Shown here piece after piece: positions 1-12,400 of a DNA stretch of 64,000 nucleotides. The stretch covers positions 2,078,501 to 2,142,500 of the forward strand of contig NZ_LROY01000002.1 in assembly GCF_001639145.1 (NCBI RefSeq), given 5' to 3'. The stretch comes from Microbulbifer sp. Q7 (lineage in GTDB: Bacteria > Pseudomonadota > Gammaproteobacteria > Pseudomonadales > Cellvibrionaceae). Position 1 is the first letter of the stretch; every line of letters starts with the position of its first letter. Under the pieces are notes generated by a model, which saw only the letters and a program-made list of their open reading frames with translations, had not been told where the DNA came from and searched no databases. The translations under genes and the position numbers were made by a program.

Positions 1-3000
1 AGTTGCTGTCTTCCCACTGGAAGATATAGGGAATGGCGGTTTCACCATCTAACTGGGCCAACCGCCATAGGCCATTAACTCCATCCCCCAACACTTGGCC
101 GGGGGCCAGATCAGAGGCGTAAAAGTACAAGCGACGACCGTCCAACGCGAGCTGGAGACGATCATCGAACCGTGGCAAAAGTGAAAAATCCAGGTCACCG
201 GGCAGAGAGTTCAACTCATCCTCTCCGGAGAGGATGACCGGGGGAAAAAATGGGGTGCATACCTCAGAGCAGAAACTGGACCCAAATGGCTGATCTTGAT
301 CAAATACGTACACGCTGTGCCCACGCCGTCCCGAGGAGGCACCGCCGACCAGGCGCAAGCCAAAGTTGTCCGCAACCACCTCCACCGCATGCCCGAAACA
401 CGCGTCGCCACGACCGTCGCTATCCGTATCCGTCTGCGTTTCGTTAGCGTGAAACGGGCAGTTATCCAGAGCGTTTACTACACCGTCGTCATCAATGTCC
501 GGCAACTGTGTCGCCAGCTCCGCAGAGCGGATTGTGTTCAAGTGCAGATGCTCACTGACTGGCAGGCTTTCTGAACCATTGCCAAAATTGACAAAGTCAT
601 TCCAGATGGCAAAAGCCCCAGTATCGGCCCCATTTCCCCGTGTTTGCTCGAGTTTGACAATTTCCGCTTCCGGTATCCCCACCTCAACCACGAAGTCTGT
701 GAGCCCATCCGGCACAAATTCTCGATAGCGGTCCAACCTGGCATCCGATACCGAACGGTTTCCCACCCAAGTAGACAGGGTATTGAATACATTATGAAAA
801 GGCTCGCGCAGCCTTACCGAAATCTGCAGCGGGTAGGTTCCTCCTGGAGGAACCGCGACTCCGTCCCCCTGTGACAAATTGATTATCTCGGCGTTGGACG
901 CATCATATGAAAATGCTCCCCTCTCCTCTGCGGCCAATCCGGGCATAGTGAAGCCATAGAAAGCGTAATTTGCGCGTCCTACTGCGTCGTTGAAGAAAAA
1001 TACGATCTTCGTGGAGTAGGCCTCTTCCCTCTGAAAATTCAGCAGACGGACATCTTCAAATATTCCCCTTCTGGAATCGCCCCAAGGCGGAGTCTGCGAT
1101 ACCCAGCGAAAGCGGCCGAGAACACTCGCCCCCAGATGTGGGATTACTTGAGCCGTCGCCGACGCATGCTGCTGCTGGTCGATATCCAAATCACCGAAAT
1201 CGTCAGTGATAGTGATTGCTCCGACATCACTCAGAATACTTCCCGGTACGCTGCCATAGCGATCAATGAGCATTTTACTCCCATCAATCTGCAGGGAGGG
1301 CAGCTGCACATCGCCATTGTCCGCGGGACGCCCATTATCAGTAACCAAAGTGAAAAAACCGACATCAAAATCTGAACTATAGGCTTGACCAGGGTGGTTC
1401 ATAGGATGCACGTGGACGCTAATGAGATTCTCACCGTCGTAAAAAGTCGACGTGTCCAAAGTGAAGCTTCGCTCCCACACTGGCGAATCCACCATATGTC
1501 CATGGTGATGGGTAGGTAAAACTCTAAAATTCTGATAGAACTGCGCGTGCTGTCCCATCTTGTTGCGCACGATCACCTTGCCAGAAATGACACCACTTAC
1601 CGGCAGCCCTTCACTCACTAGCGCACCACTGCTGTCAAAAATCTGTATTTCAATATCGCGATTGACCACACTCACCTGAAAGGTCGCTTCTGCCACCAAA
1701 CCGTGAGCATGGGCACGAAGGGTAATGTGCAATTTTCCGGGGAATTCGGCCGCAGTAATCGTTAGATCATCTCCACTGACAGAGGTATGGATTAGCCCAT
1801 GGTTGGCCGAATGTGCCACAACGTATGAGAGTGAATCACTGTCCGGGTCAGAGAAGTAATCGCGCAGATTGATGGTGATCGAATCCCCCTGGTCCAGAAC
1901 CAGATCATCTGGAACCTGCACCAGTTGCGGCGCGCGATCGGTACTCTCTGCAGCGGGGCCGACACGAAAAGCACGCACCGCACCTCCGGCGACAAAAAGT
2001 ATACCGTCTGCAAGTGAAAAACCCTTTCCGCCAAAATTCAAGCTGTACTTTTCTTGCAGTGAAAAACGATCGAGGATATAGGTTTTACCAGGGCCAGTGA
2101 CAATAACACTATCGGTGGTGACCAGAGGCTGTACATCATACAGCGTCGCACCTGGAAAATAGCTCGCGACTTCGACGCCGCTATCAGCTTCGAGCAAGCG
2201 AACACCGTCATCATCCACCAGGTAGGCCAAGCCGTCCGCCATCGCCGGGGGACTTGCACCGCCGAAATCACTATCCCAAAGACGGGTGAAGGTCTTCAAG
2301 TCGACCGCGTTCAGATGGTACGCATTTCTAAACAGGGCGATATCATCCGCAGCGACCAAGTTGCGCCAGCCATTATTTGTACCAATATCCACCGTGCGTA
2401 GAACCGCGCCGGAACTGGAGTCATACTCCTTCAAATAGCCGGTGTAGCCGGAATATAGCTGCCCATTATGGAACAACGGCCAGAATTGCTCAGTACCACT
2501 GACACTGGGTTTAGGCACATGAAACAACAGCTCTCCGTTGCTGCGCTCGTATCCCGAAAAACCATCATACTGCCCGCTGTTAATCCAGATACGGTCTCCA
2601 GCAACCACAGGAGGCGGATAAAATTTCATAGACTGTGTTCTGAATCCCTGCTTCCAGAGCACTTCACCGGTCTTGCCGTCATAGGCATCCAGGGAGGCCC
2701 CGGGGCTGCTTACCGGAGCGTGAATGCCAGACTCTTGGCGCGATACATAGAGTTCACTCCCTGCAACCGTCAGGGGGCCGAAATGATGGCCTGGCGACTC
2801 GCTTCTGGACCAAATAAGAGCACCATCGGCAACGGATCGGGATTCCAGCCCGTAATTCCAGGTGGGCCGATAATTCAAGCTATTGGATACAACCAGAAAT
2901 ACCTGCCCATCAGACACCACAGGCTGCTCGAAATAGCTTTGGGTTCCTCCAACGTCGATATCCCACAATGGTTGCGGAGGTATCTGTGTGACAAACCCCG

Positions 3001-3439
3001 GCTGGTAGCCATTGTGAGAAGGCGTATTTCCAAGGGTGGACCAACCACCAGAAATGGAGCGCGCCTGCGCCGGAGCCACGTGGAATATCACCAGCCCGGC
3101 CCGTGACATGCCCGTATCATCAGCGATACGGTAGTACAGTCGGTCGTTTCCTGAAAAGCCATCGAATGGGATATAGGTAAAGGCGCCGTCATGACTCCAA
3201 GACAAAGTGCCATGCTGCGGCTGAACATCTACGGACACAACACCGAAGGAGTCCCCTTCCGCATCCACATCATTGGCCAACCACCCTTCCTCAGCCGCGA
3301 CCGCCAAAGGAATACCTTCCTGTAGCCGATACAAGTCAAACACTGGCTCGGGAACTCCCGATTGCACTTGATAAGAAAAAACGCATGCAATGAAAATCAC
3401 CACGACTTGAAGCAATACATCCGGGGTTTTATTTTTCAT
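1..3439 (-). CDS. Secreted beta-propeller / cadherin-like / TSP3 protein (3' end outside window)
   Basis: The frame is open from the ATG at 3439 to the left edge, so only the N-terminal 1146 codons are present. It opens with a hydrophobic, signal-like segment (VVVIFIACVFSY, about residues 12-23). A cadherin/VCBS-like domain follows (about 40-115, containing WLANDVDAEGDSFGV). Next is a PQQ-type beta-propeller-like region (about 130-510, with WSTLGNTPSHNGYQPGF and repeated DAYDGKTGEVLWKQ-like blades). A second cadherin-like domain (LDQGDSITINLRDYFSDPDSDS) and long beta-rich stretches come after it. Near residue 980 there is a thrombospondin type-3 Ca-binding motif (DIDDDGVVNALDNCPF, then DTDSDGRGDAC). 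This is a typical plan for a large secreted or surface-anchored protein that binds glycan or protein. I cannot name a substrate. The C-terminus, where a sorting or membrane anchor might lie, is not visible. The architecture is fairly clear; the function is unknown. Confidence 0.75.
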   Translation of the reverse strand, partial: MKNKTPDVLLQVVVIFIACVFSYQVQSGVPEPVFDLYRLQEGIPLAVAAEEGWLANDVDAEGDSFGVVSVDVQPQHGTLSWSHDGAFTYIPFDGFSGNDRLYYRIADDTGMSRAGLVIFHVAPAQARSISGGWSTLGNTPSHNGYQPGFVTQIPPQPLWDIDVGGTQSYFEQPVVSDGQVFLVVSNSLNYRPTWNYGLESRSVADGALIWSRSESPGHHFGPLTVAGSELYVSRQESGIHAPVSSPGASLDAYDGKTGEVLWKQGFRTQSMKFYPPPVVAGDRIWINSGQYDGFSGYERSNGELLFHVPKPSVSGTEQFWPLFHNGQLYSGYTGYLKEYDSSSGAVLRTVDIGTNNGWRNLVAADDIALFRNAYHLNAVDLKTFTRLWDSDFGGASPPAMADGLAYLVDDDGVRLLEADSGVEVASYFPGATLYDVQPLVTTDSVIVTGPGKTYILDRFSLQEKYSLNFGGKGFSLADGILFVAGGAVRAFRVGPAAESTDRAPQLVQVPDDLVLDQGDSITINLRDYFSDPDSDSLSYVVAHSANHGLIHTSVSGDDLTITAAEFPGKLHITLRAHAHGLVAEATFQVSVVNRDIEIQIFDSSGALVSEGLPVSGVISGKVIVRNKMGQHAQFYQNFRVLPTHHHGHMVDSPVWERSFTLDTSTFYDGENLISVHVHPMNHPGQAYSSDFDVGFFTLVTDNGRPADNGDVQLPSLQIDGSKMLIDRYGSVPGSILSDVGAITITDDFGDLDIDQQQHASATAQVIPHLGASVLGRFRWVSQTPPWGDSRRGIFEDVRLLNFQREEAYSTKIVFFFNDAVGRANYAFYGFTMPGLAAEERGAFSYDASNAEIINLSQGDGVAVPPGGTYPLQISVRLREPFHNVFNTLSTWVGNRSVSDARLDRYREFVPDGLTDFVVEVGIPEAEIVKLEQTRGNGADTGAFAIWNDFVNFGNGSESLPVSEHLHLNTIRSAELATQLPDIDDDGVVNALDNCPFHANETQTDTDSDGRGDACFGHAVEVVADNFGLRLVGGASSGRRGHSVYVFDQDQPFGSSFCSEVCTPFFPPVILSGEDELNSLPGDLDFSLLPRFDDRLQLALDGRRLYFYASDLAPGQVLGDGVNGLWRLAQLDGETAIPYIFQWEDSN

Positions 3440-3733
3440 TTATTTTCCGGCTTAATGAATATTATTCTGGTTACATCTTACCCTGCAAAATTGATGAGTC
3501 GTTACGGCTCGAGATCATCCATAGGTGATCTGAACTTATCATGCTGCCAATCTGGAGAATCCAGCTAAGATACCAATCTTGAAGAAATTACACGCGCACC
3601 CTGCAACATTCACGTATCATTTGGCGCCAATTTTTTTAAGTTTTAGTGGCGACAGTGTGCGCGAAAAAGCAAATCGGGAGGGGAATCGGGAAAATGTAGA
3701 AGAACGAGATATCTGGCTAAGTGATCGGTCTGG
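3440..3733. other. Non-coding gap upstream of the beta-propeller gene
   Basis: This gap of about 290 bases lies between the start of the large secreted protein and the end of the DUF2007 gene. It is AT-richer than its flanks. It must carry the promoter of the large gene, but I could not pick a convincing -35/-10 pair. No gene, tRNA or obvious repeat is visible. Confidence 0.4.
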
Positions 3734-3952
3734 CTAGGCGCTCTCTCCCGCAAGAGCCTGCTGCACAATCTGCTGGGCTTTGGCGAGTTCGCAATCGCGA
3801 ATCAGCCACAGCTCGGAGTTCCAGTCCATCCCGCCCTGAGCCAGCTCTACACGGGTTTTCTGGGTGAGAACGGAGTAACCCGCCGACTCCAGTAAATTGC
3901 GTAAATAACTGCCGAGAAGTTGATCGTTGGTGGTGTATATTTTGCGCGCCAT
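3734..3952 (-). CDS. DUF2007 family small protein
   Basis: This 72-residue protein matches the pattern of the small DUF2007 'putative signal transducing protein' family. It opens with a basic beta strand (ARKIYT), then a helix containing LLGSYLRNLLESAGY, then a second strand and W-SELWLIRD. The helix ends in a region typical of the family (ELAKAQQIVQQAL). It has no signal peptide or membrane segment, so it should be cytoplasmic. Proteins of this family are thought to be ACT/PII-like folds, but their role is not established. The ATG at 3952 fits the conserved N-terminus, although no strong ribosome binding site precedes it. About 240 bases separate it from the diguanylate cyclase gene, which lies upstream on the same strand. 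Confidence 0.7.
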   Translation of the reverse strand: MARKIYTTNDQLLGSYLRNLLESAGYSVLTQKTRVELAQGGMDWNSELWLIRDCELAKAQQIVQQALAGESA

Positions 3953-4191
3953 TGGGGGACTGGTTAACCTTTTTCTACCGGGCTTGTGGCCCGGCCTGCA
4001 CGACGCTGCGGATATTCCAGCGCCTTTTTTCCTGCCGCCCGTTTTTTTCGCCCTGGGTACATGGGTGCGAAATTCGCGAGCGGGATCAATTTAAAGATAG
4101 ACCAGAGACGCACAAGCCGCCGCAAAACGCGAAAAAACTTTCTCTGACCTGGCGCGTGTGACAGCATCAGGCAGCACGCCACTGGTGGCGA

Positions 4192-5991
4192 CTACCGTGA
4201 CTTGGAAGTAACCAGCTCCAGTTGCGCAGGTTTTTCCCTGCCGGGAATGGCGTGGCTGGGGGAGGAAGTAACCGGATCCGACAAGCCCGGCAAGTCGGCG
4301 GTGAAGAGTTGATACTTGTTTTTGCCGTGACGCTTGGCGTGGTACATCGCCATGTCGGCCTTCTGCAGAATGTCTTCCAGCGTTCCCGCGGTGTCATCGA
4401 TAGCGACCACCCCGACACTCATGGTGACCTCAACCAGGCTGTCGCCAATTTTTACCGGCTGCGCCACGGTATTCAGCAGTTTATCGGCCAGCGTCTGATA
4501 AGCATCCGGGCCCTTGATGTCCCGCACAAAAACACAAAACTCATCGCCGCCGAGGCGCGCGACAATATCGCCGCAGCGCATCACGCTCAGCAAGCGCCGC
4601 GCAATCACGCTCAGCAATTCATCGCCGCCCTGATGTCCCAGGGTGTCATTGACCTGCTTGAAGTCATCCAGGTCGATAAAAAACAGATAGCCCCGTTCAG
4701 GCACCGGTAGAGGCTGATGCCGGGCCAGTTCCAGATAAAATTCCAACTGTTCCAGCAGGCTATAGCGATTGTCGAGGCCGGTAAGGCTGTCGTGCATGGC
4801 GATCTGCTCAAGCTGCGCAGTCTTGCGCCCGACCATTTCGCTCATGTCTTCCAGCTGGTCGCACACCGTCAGACCGGTGTTGTCGAGCACATCCAGTTCA
4901 TCGTATTTATCCAGTGACTTTTTTACCGGGCGGATCAACCGGCGCGCGTCAGCGAAGCGCCCGTTGGTGAGCAAGGGCAAGGCCTCCGCCAGCCGCCGCA
5001 GCCGTTCGATTGGGCGCCACAGGGTACCCGCCACCGCGGCACTGAAAATCAATGCGCCGAGCACGGAGAACAGCAGCAGTAATTTCACCGAGTCGTTAAT
5101 GTGTTGCACTTGCCCCGAGACGTCTTCCACAAACACAAACTGCGGTCCCACCTCGTCCGCATCCATGCTCATGGTGCGGATATCAAACTGGCGGCTGTCC
5201 TGTTCATACACACGGGTTCGCCCCAGCGACTCGACCCCGGCGGCCTCCTGCGAGACCCGGGTGAGCAACGGTAGCAGCCGCTCCCGGGATGTCAGCGACA
5301 GCACCTCCCGTTGCCAGCCAGCAAGATACCCGCTGTCCGGCTGCGCCGGTGGCGCTTCGCGCACGGCGGAAAGAATACCGATATCCGAGCCGGTCATTTC
5401 GCGGAAGCGGCGCAGCTGCTTCGCCAGTGGCCGGTCCACCTGCAACACATAATCGCCACCGCGTGCGCGCATGGGCACCGCGAGGCTCTGCACACAGGTC
5501 GGCTCGCAATGCACCAGTTCCAGAGGCTGACCGCGCAACAGCACCAGGCTGACCTGCCCCGGGCGCAGGGAGCCATGCGGCGATCCCCAGCTCAGCGCAG
5601 GCTTGCCGCCTGCGTCATACACCTTCAGGGAGTGCAGCTCCCAGCTGTGCTGCAGCAGCTCCCATTGCCGATTCATGGCTTTGCGCAGTTCGTCTCGGGA
5701 TGAAATTCGCCCGCGAGGGCTCAGCGCGATCAGTTCCGCAAGGCGGGCCATTTCTTGTCGCGACTGTTGCAGCAGACCAGAAACCTGAAACTGAAAGTTG
5801 AGATGGCGGTGCTCGCGGTTTTTCGCCAGCAGGGACTGCAGGCTGCCGCTGCCCAGCAGAATAAAGAACAGGCACATTGCCACCACAAGTAGCAATGAGA
5901 ACAGGCAGGCCTTGAAGCGCAGCGTATTGAGTCTGGCCGTTTGTAACACGATGAAGCCCCGAATTCCCTGGGATTGACTATGGTCACTCAT
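4192..5991 (-). CDS. Membrane-bound diguanylate cyclase (HAMP-like linker plus GGDEF)
   Basis: This 599-residue inner-membrane enzyme should make cyclic di-GMP from two GTP. A first membrane segment lies at about residues 29-47 (FSLLLVVAMCLFFILLG). A periplasmic sensor region of about 260 residues follows, which I cannot assign to a family. A second membrane segment (LLLLFSVLGALIFSAAVAG) leads into a HAMP-like linker. The catalytic GGDEF domain starts with the usual DSLTGLDNR motif, and the intact signature GGDEF is at about residue 481. RxxD (RCGD) sits exactly five residues before it, which is the classical inhibitory I-site, so product feedback is expected. There is no EAL domain. I chose the ATG at 5991; an in-frame TTG at 6015 would add eight residues, and neither has a strong ribosome binding site. 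The C-terminal 40 residues after the domain are low in structure. Confidence 0.9.
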   Translation of the reverse strand: MSDHSQSQGIRGFIVLQTARLNTLRFKACLFSLLLVVAMCLFFILLGSGSLQSLLAKNREHRHLNFQFQVSGLLQQSRQEMARLAELIALSPRGRISSRDELRKAMNRQWELLQHSWELHSLKVYDAGGKPALSWGSPHGSLRPGQVSLVLLRGQPLELVHCEPTCVQSLAVPMRARGGDYVLQVDRPLAKQLRRFREMTGSDIGILSAVREAPPAQPDSGYLAGWQREVLSLTSRERLLPLLTRVSQEAAGVESLGRTRVYEQDSRQFDIRTMSMDADEVGPQFVFVEDVSGQVQHINDSVKLLLLFSVLGALIFSAAVAGTLWRPIERLRRLAEALPLLTNGRFADARRLIRPVKKSLDKYDELDVLDNTGLTVCDQLEDMSEMVGRKTAQLEQIAMHDSLTGLDNRYSLLEQLEFYLELARHQPLPVPERGYLFFIDLDDFKQVNDTLGHQGGDELLSVIARRLLSVMRCGDIVARLGGDEFCVFVRDIKGPDAYQTLADKLLNTVAQPVKIGDSLVEVTMSVGVVAIDDTAGTLEDILQKADMAMYHAKRHGKNKYQLFTADLPGLSDPVTSSPSHAIPGREKPAQLELVTSKSR

Positions 5992-6452
5992 GAGTCGCCG
6001 GAGAGTGAGCGGCAATGGCCGCCGGGCTACAGCACCCCACAGGCCTGATCACTCCCTCTTGTTATGCCACCAGTATGGCGCACACCTGTATTTTCGCCGT
6101 TGAACGCCCTGCCCCGCAGAATAAAATAACGCCAAGTGCACTAAAACAGGATATATGTCACAAATATGTACGGAATGCAGCACAGATTTGACCGTATTGC
6201 ACATCAATTGCCCGCAATCACCACCATTGCTAAGATGCGCGCCGGCCGGGGCCTGCAGGCATGCCGTCTGCGCGTACCGATACTGTCGCGCCGCCATTGC
6301 CGGATGCCGCTTGTGACCGCATCCGCTCACTGCACCGCCGACCCGATTTAAATTGGCCCCATCGCCGGCTCACTTTGCTATTTTTTACCGGTACGCTGTT
6401 TCCACAGCAGCCTGCCGGCAGCACATTCAGTGTTTACAGGAATCCAACCATC
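5992..6452. other. Divergent intergenic region between cyclase gene and gcvP
   Basis: This stretch of about 460 bases separates the minus-strand cyclase gene from gcvP on the plus strand and must hold both promoters. gcvP genes often carry a glycine riboswitch, so I looked for its conserved core and did not see it. Open frames that cross the region have no recognisable product. I see nothing else specific. Confidence 0.4.
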
Positions 6453-9344
<2,892 letters not shown>

Positions 9345-9387
9345 TTGGCAAGACCATAATCAGGTTGTCCCAATAAGTTGTCTTAAA

Positions 9388-9416
9388 CAAAAAAGGCCCG
9401 CACTGCGGGCCTTTTT
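9388..9416. terminator. Bidirectional rho-independent terminator
   Basis: A perfect 6-bp GC stem (GGCCCG/CGGGCC) with a CACTG loop is flanked by A-rich sequence on the left and TTTTT on the right. It can therefore end transcripts of gcvP on the plus strand and of the convergent giant lipoprotein gene on the minus strand. Confidence 0.9.
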
Positions 9417-9437
9417 CATTCCTGTTGCTGAATCCGG

Positions 9438-12400
9438 TTACTGGCCGATATGAATTTCGTAGCGCACCGAAGTAATACACGAGTCCTCGGAGAGGTCCGC
9501 AGTTCCCTGAATCGACGGTAATGCGGCGACATCGGTATAGGTGTAGGTCTCGCTGAACGCGGAAACACAGGTGAAGTTTACCGGTGCAGTACCGGCGCCA
9601 CTTGGGAAGTTGGCTTGCATTACAACTCCACTCAGAGAGAAGCTCTGTCCCTCGCGTACAATAAATTCCTTTGACGCCGAATTCCCCAACTGCGGCAACA
9701 TATAGCCTACCTGGTCTGCCTGGATGAAACCGGTGATGTAACGCAGGTTACCGTTGGCATCCGTGCTCCCGTTGGGATCTTCGATCCATCCATAGTCTCC
9801 GTACTCACCGGATAACGGGCTTATTACGGGCGGATTGTACGCTTGCGGGTAGCCGGTGTAGCGACAGTTAGTACATGCCAATGGCGACTGGCTATATTCT
9901 TCATCGGTGTTCACCACCTCACCCGGCGCCAGGGCGCCCGGTTCCTGGATTCGCAACAGCCAGTCCCATTCTGCTTCCGCCTCCGAGCTATCAAACAGAC
10001 TCATCTCGTAGAAACGCACCGTGACTCGGCGATCCGGTTCAAGCGGGTCGGTGCCATTGTCACTCTCAGCGCCATCGCCGATACCGTCATTATCGCTATC
10101 CGCGTCCACAGGATTGGTCATCATCGGCGGGTTGCCGCCGTAGATGGCCGTAGTCAGCTCGACCAGATCCGACAGTCCATCCGCATCCGTATCGGCACTC
10201 AAGGGATTGGTTTTCACCGGCACTACCACCGCCAGTCCCGCCTGACGAGTAACCAGGTCGAACCCGGCCAGCTCCTCACCGTCGGTCAGGCCATCGCTAT
10301 CGCTGTCGCGTTGCGTCGGCAAGGTGTTGAGTTGCTGCGACCCGGAGCCGTCCAGTTCGAAATTGCTAAAGCGATCGGCAAAGGCCGCGTATTGGGCAAA
10401 CTGCGCCTCGCTGAATTCGTCGTAATCGCTGAGACCGTCACTATCGGTATCGCCGCTGGAAGGGTTTGTGCCGACCTGAAACTCTACAAAGTCCGGCAAT
10501 CCATCCCCGTCGGTATCGGAACGCGCCGGGTTGGAGCGCACGATCAGTGACGTACCGTTTACCGAAATCGTCAGGCCACGGCTTTCATCAATATCGAAGA
10601 CGCCGTCACTGTCGCTGTCTTTCAGGTCGCCCACATCACCCGCCACGACCGGGTTGGTGCCGAGTGCCAGCTCTGCGCCATCGAACAACAGGTCACCGTC
10701 GCTGTCTGCGGAAAGCGGGTTGCTGCGGATGCGCACAGGCTGGCGCGTGACCAGCAACGAGAGATCCTCTCGCAGGCCTCGAAACTCGGTATCAATATCC
10801 CGGCGATAAAGGTTCTGGTAATCCGCATCGAATTTTCCGTTGGGGCCGGGCAGATAAATCACATCCCCAGCTTCGATGGTAACCGAGAATTCTCGCAGCA
10901 GGATGTCGTCTTTCTGAGCGGAAAAAGTCACCGGGTCCTGACCGGCAACAATGCGGCTGAAATCTTCCGAGGCCACGTACGCATAGCCCACCTCGTACCC
11001 CATCAGCTCCTTGCCATCGCCCACACCGTCGCCATCGGTATCGGTATTTTCCGGATCGAGGCGCGCGGCACGGCTCAGGTAATCCGAAGGATCTGCCGTA
11101 CTCGGATCCAGAACATCGGGCACGCAGTAAGGTGCCACTTTTTGGATGTACAAATCCGAGGTGGCATCGCTGTAATTCAGCATCTGGCTCAGTAAATCAT
11201 CGCCAAGCAGTGACTCTGTGGGTGATTCCGAGCTCGCGAAAACATCCGCATATACCAGCTGCTGGTTCTGATAGTTCTGTGGGTAACCGGCAATGGTGTA
11301 TTCACTGAAGGCAAATTCTCCCAGGCGCAGCGGGCCAAAATACTCCCCTTCGACCTGCCGATTTTCGCCAGCCGTGTAGAACTGCCGAGCACAGCTGAAT
11401 CGAATATCCCGCTCCTGCCAGTCCGTCAGACCGTCGCCATCGGAGTCGCGTAAAATCGGCGAGGAATACACTCGCCGGCGCGGCTGCCCATTGACTTCCA
11501 CCTCCCAGCCGACGCTCAGCTCCACCGCATCTTCCATACCGTCCCGGTCAGTATCCCGGGAATCCGCCAGTGGAATACGTACACTTTGATTGGCCTCTTC
11601 CCCGCAAAAGGCGGGCAACACATCAAAGCCACAGGCCGTTGTCTCGCCGGCGATTGGCTGCCGGTAGGTGTCACCAAAGGCGACATTGTCTTCCTGATTC
11701 ACCGGGCTATCGGTGGAACCGGCAATAAACTCATCGCGGGCGAACAGTCCGTCTTTATCGAGGTCCTGCACAAAGGCCAGCTTGAAACTTTGACCCGGTT
11801 TCATCACCACGCTGTCGATATCCGCGCTGGTGCTGAGGTCTGCATTGGTCAGTGCCACCCAACGGTAGGAACCGGGCTGACTCTGGTAGCCGCCCACACG
11901 GGTGATGATCTGCGGGCCATCACACTGCGCATTGGCAAACCCCTCGTTACCCGGCTCGGCATCCGCGAGCACTTCTACCGGACAACCGTTCTCCTCGGTA
12001 CAGGTACACTGGCTGGCGATGCTGCAAATACGATCCCCCTGGAAAATGACCGGGGAATCGGTACCGCAGGTGGCGCTGGTATCAAAACCACGGGTAATCG
12101 CAGGGTGATTGAATGAATCCGGGTCGCTTACAGAATCCAGCTTCCCATTGGGGCCGGCCTCGATAATGACCTCACCAATACCCAGGCCGCGGGTACCCAC
12201 GGCAACGCGCTGCACGTCATCACCCAGGGCAGCGGTCTGTGCGACGCCCTCGATACCCGCCACAATGGCGTCTTCCGTAGTGGGGTTGCGCTCCCAGCCC
12301 AGCTGGTTTTCCAGCAGGTAGGTGAGTGGCAGGCCGGTCGGGCGTCCTTTGGCGTCATACCCGCCCAGGGCCTCACCGGTACCGAAGTCCTGCAGCGCCG

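Noticed and set aside
2468..3106. A plus-strand frame of 212 codons inside the left-edge gene
   Set aside because: The minus-strand frame is continuous, has a signal segment and clear domains; the plus-strand one has none.
5992..6452. Possible glycine riboswitch upstream of gcvP
   Set aside because: I could not find the conserved aptamer core or a tandem arrangement by eye; a covariance-model search (RF00504) would decide.
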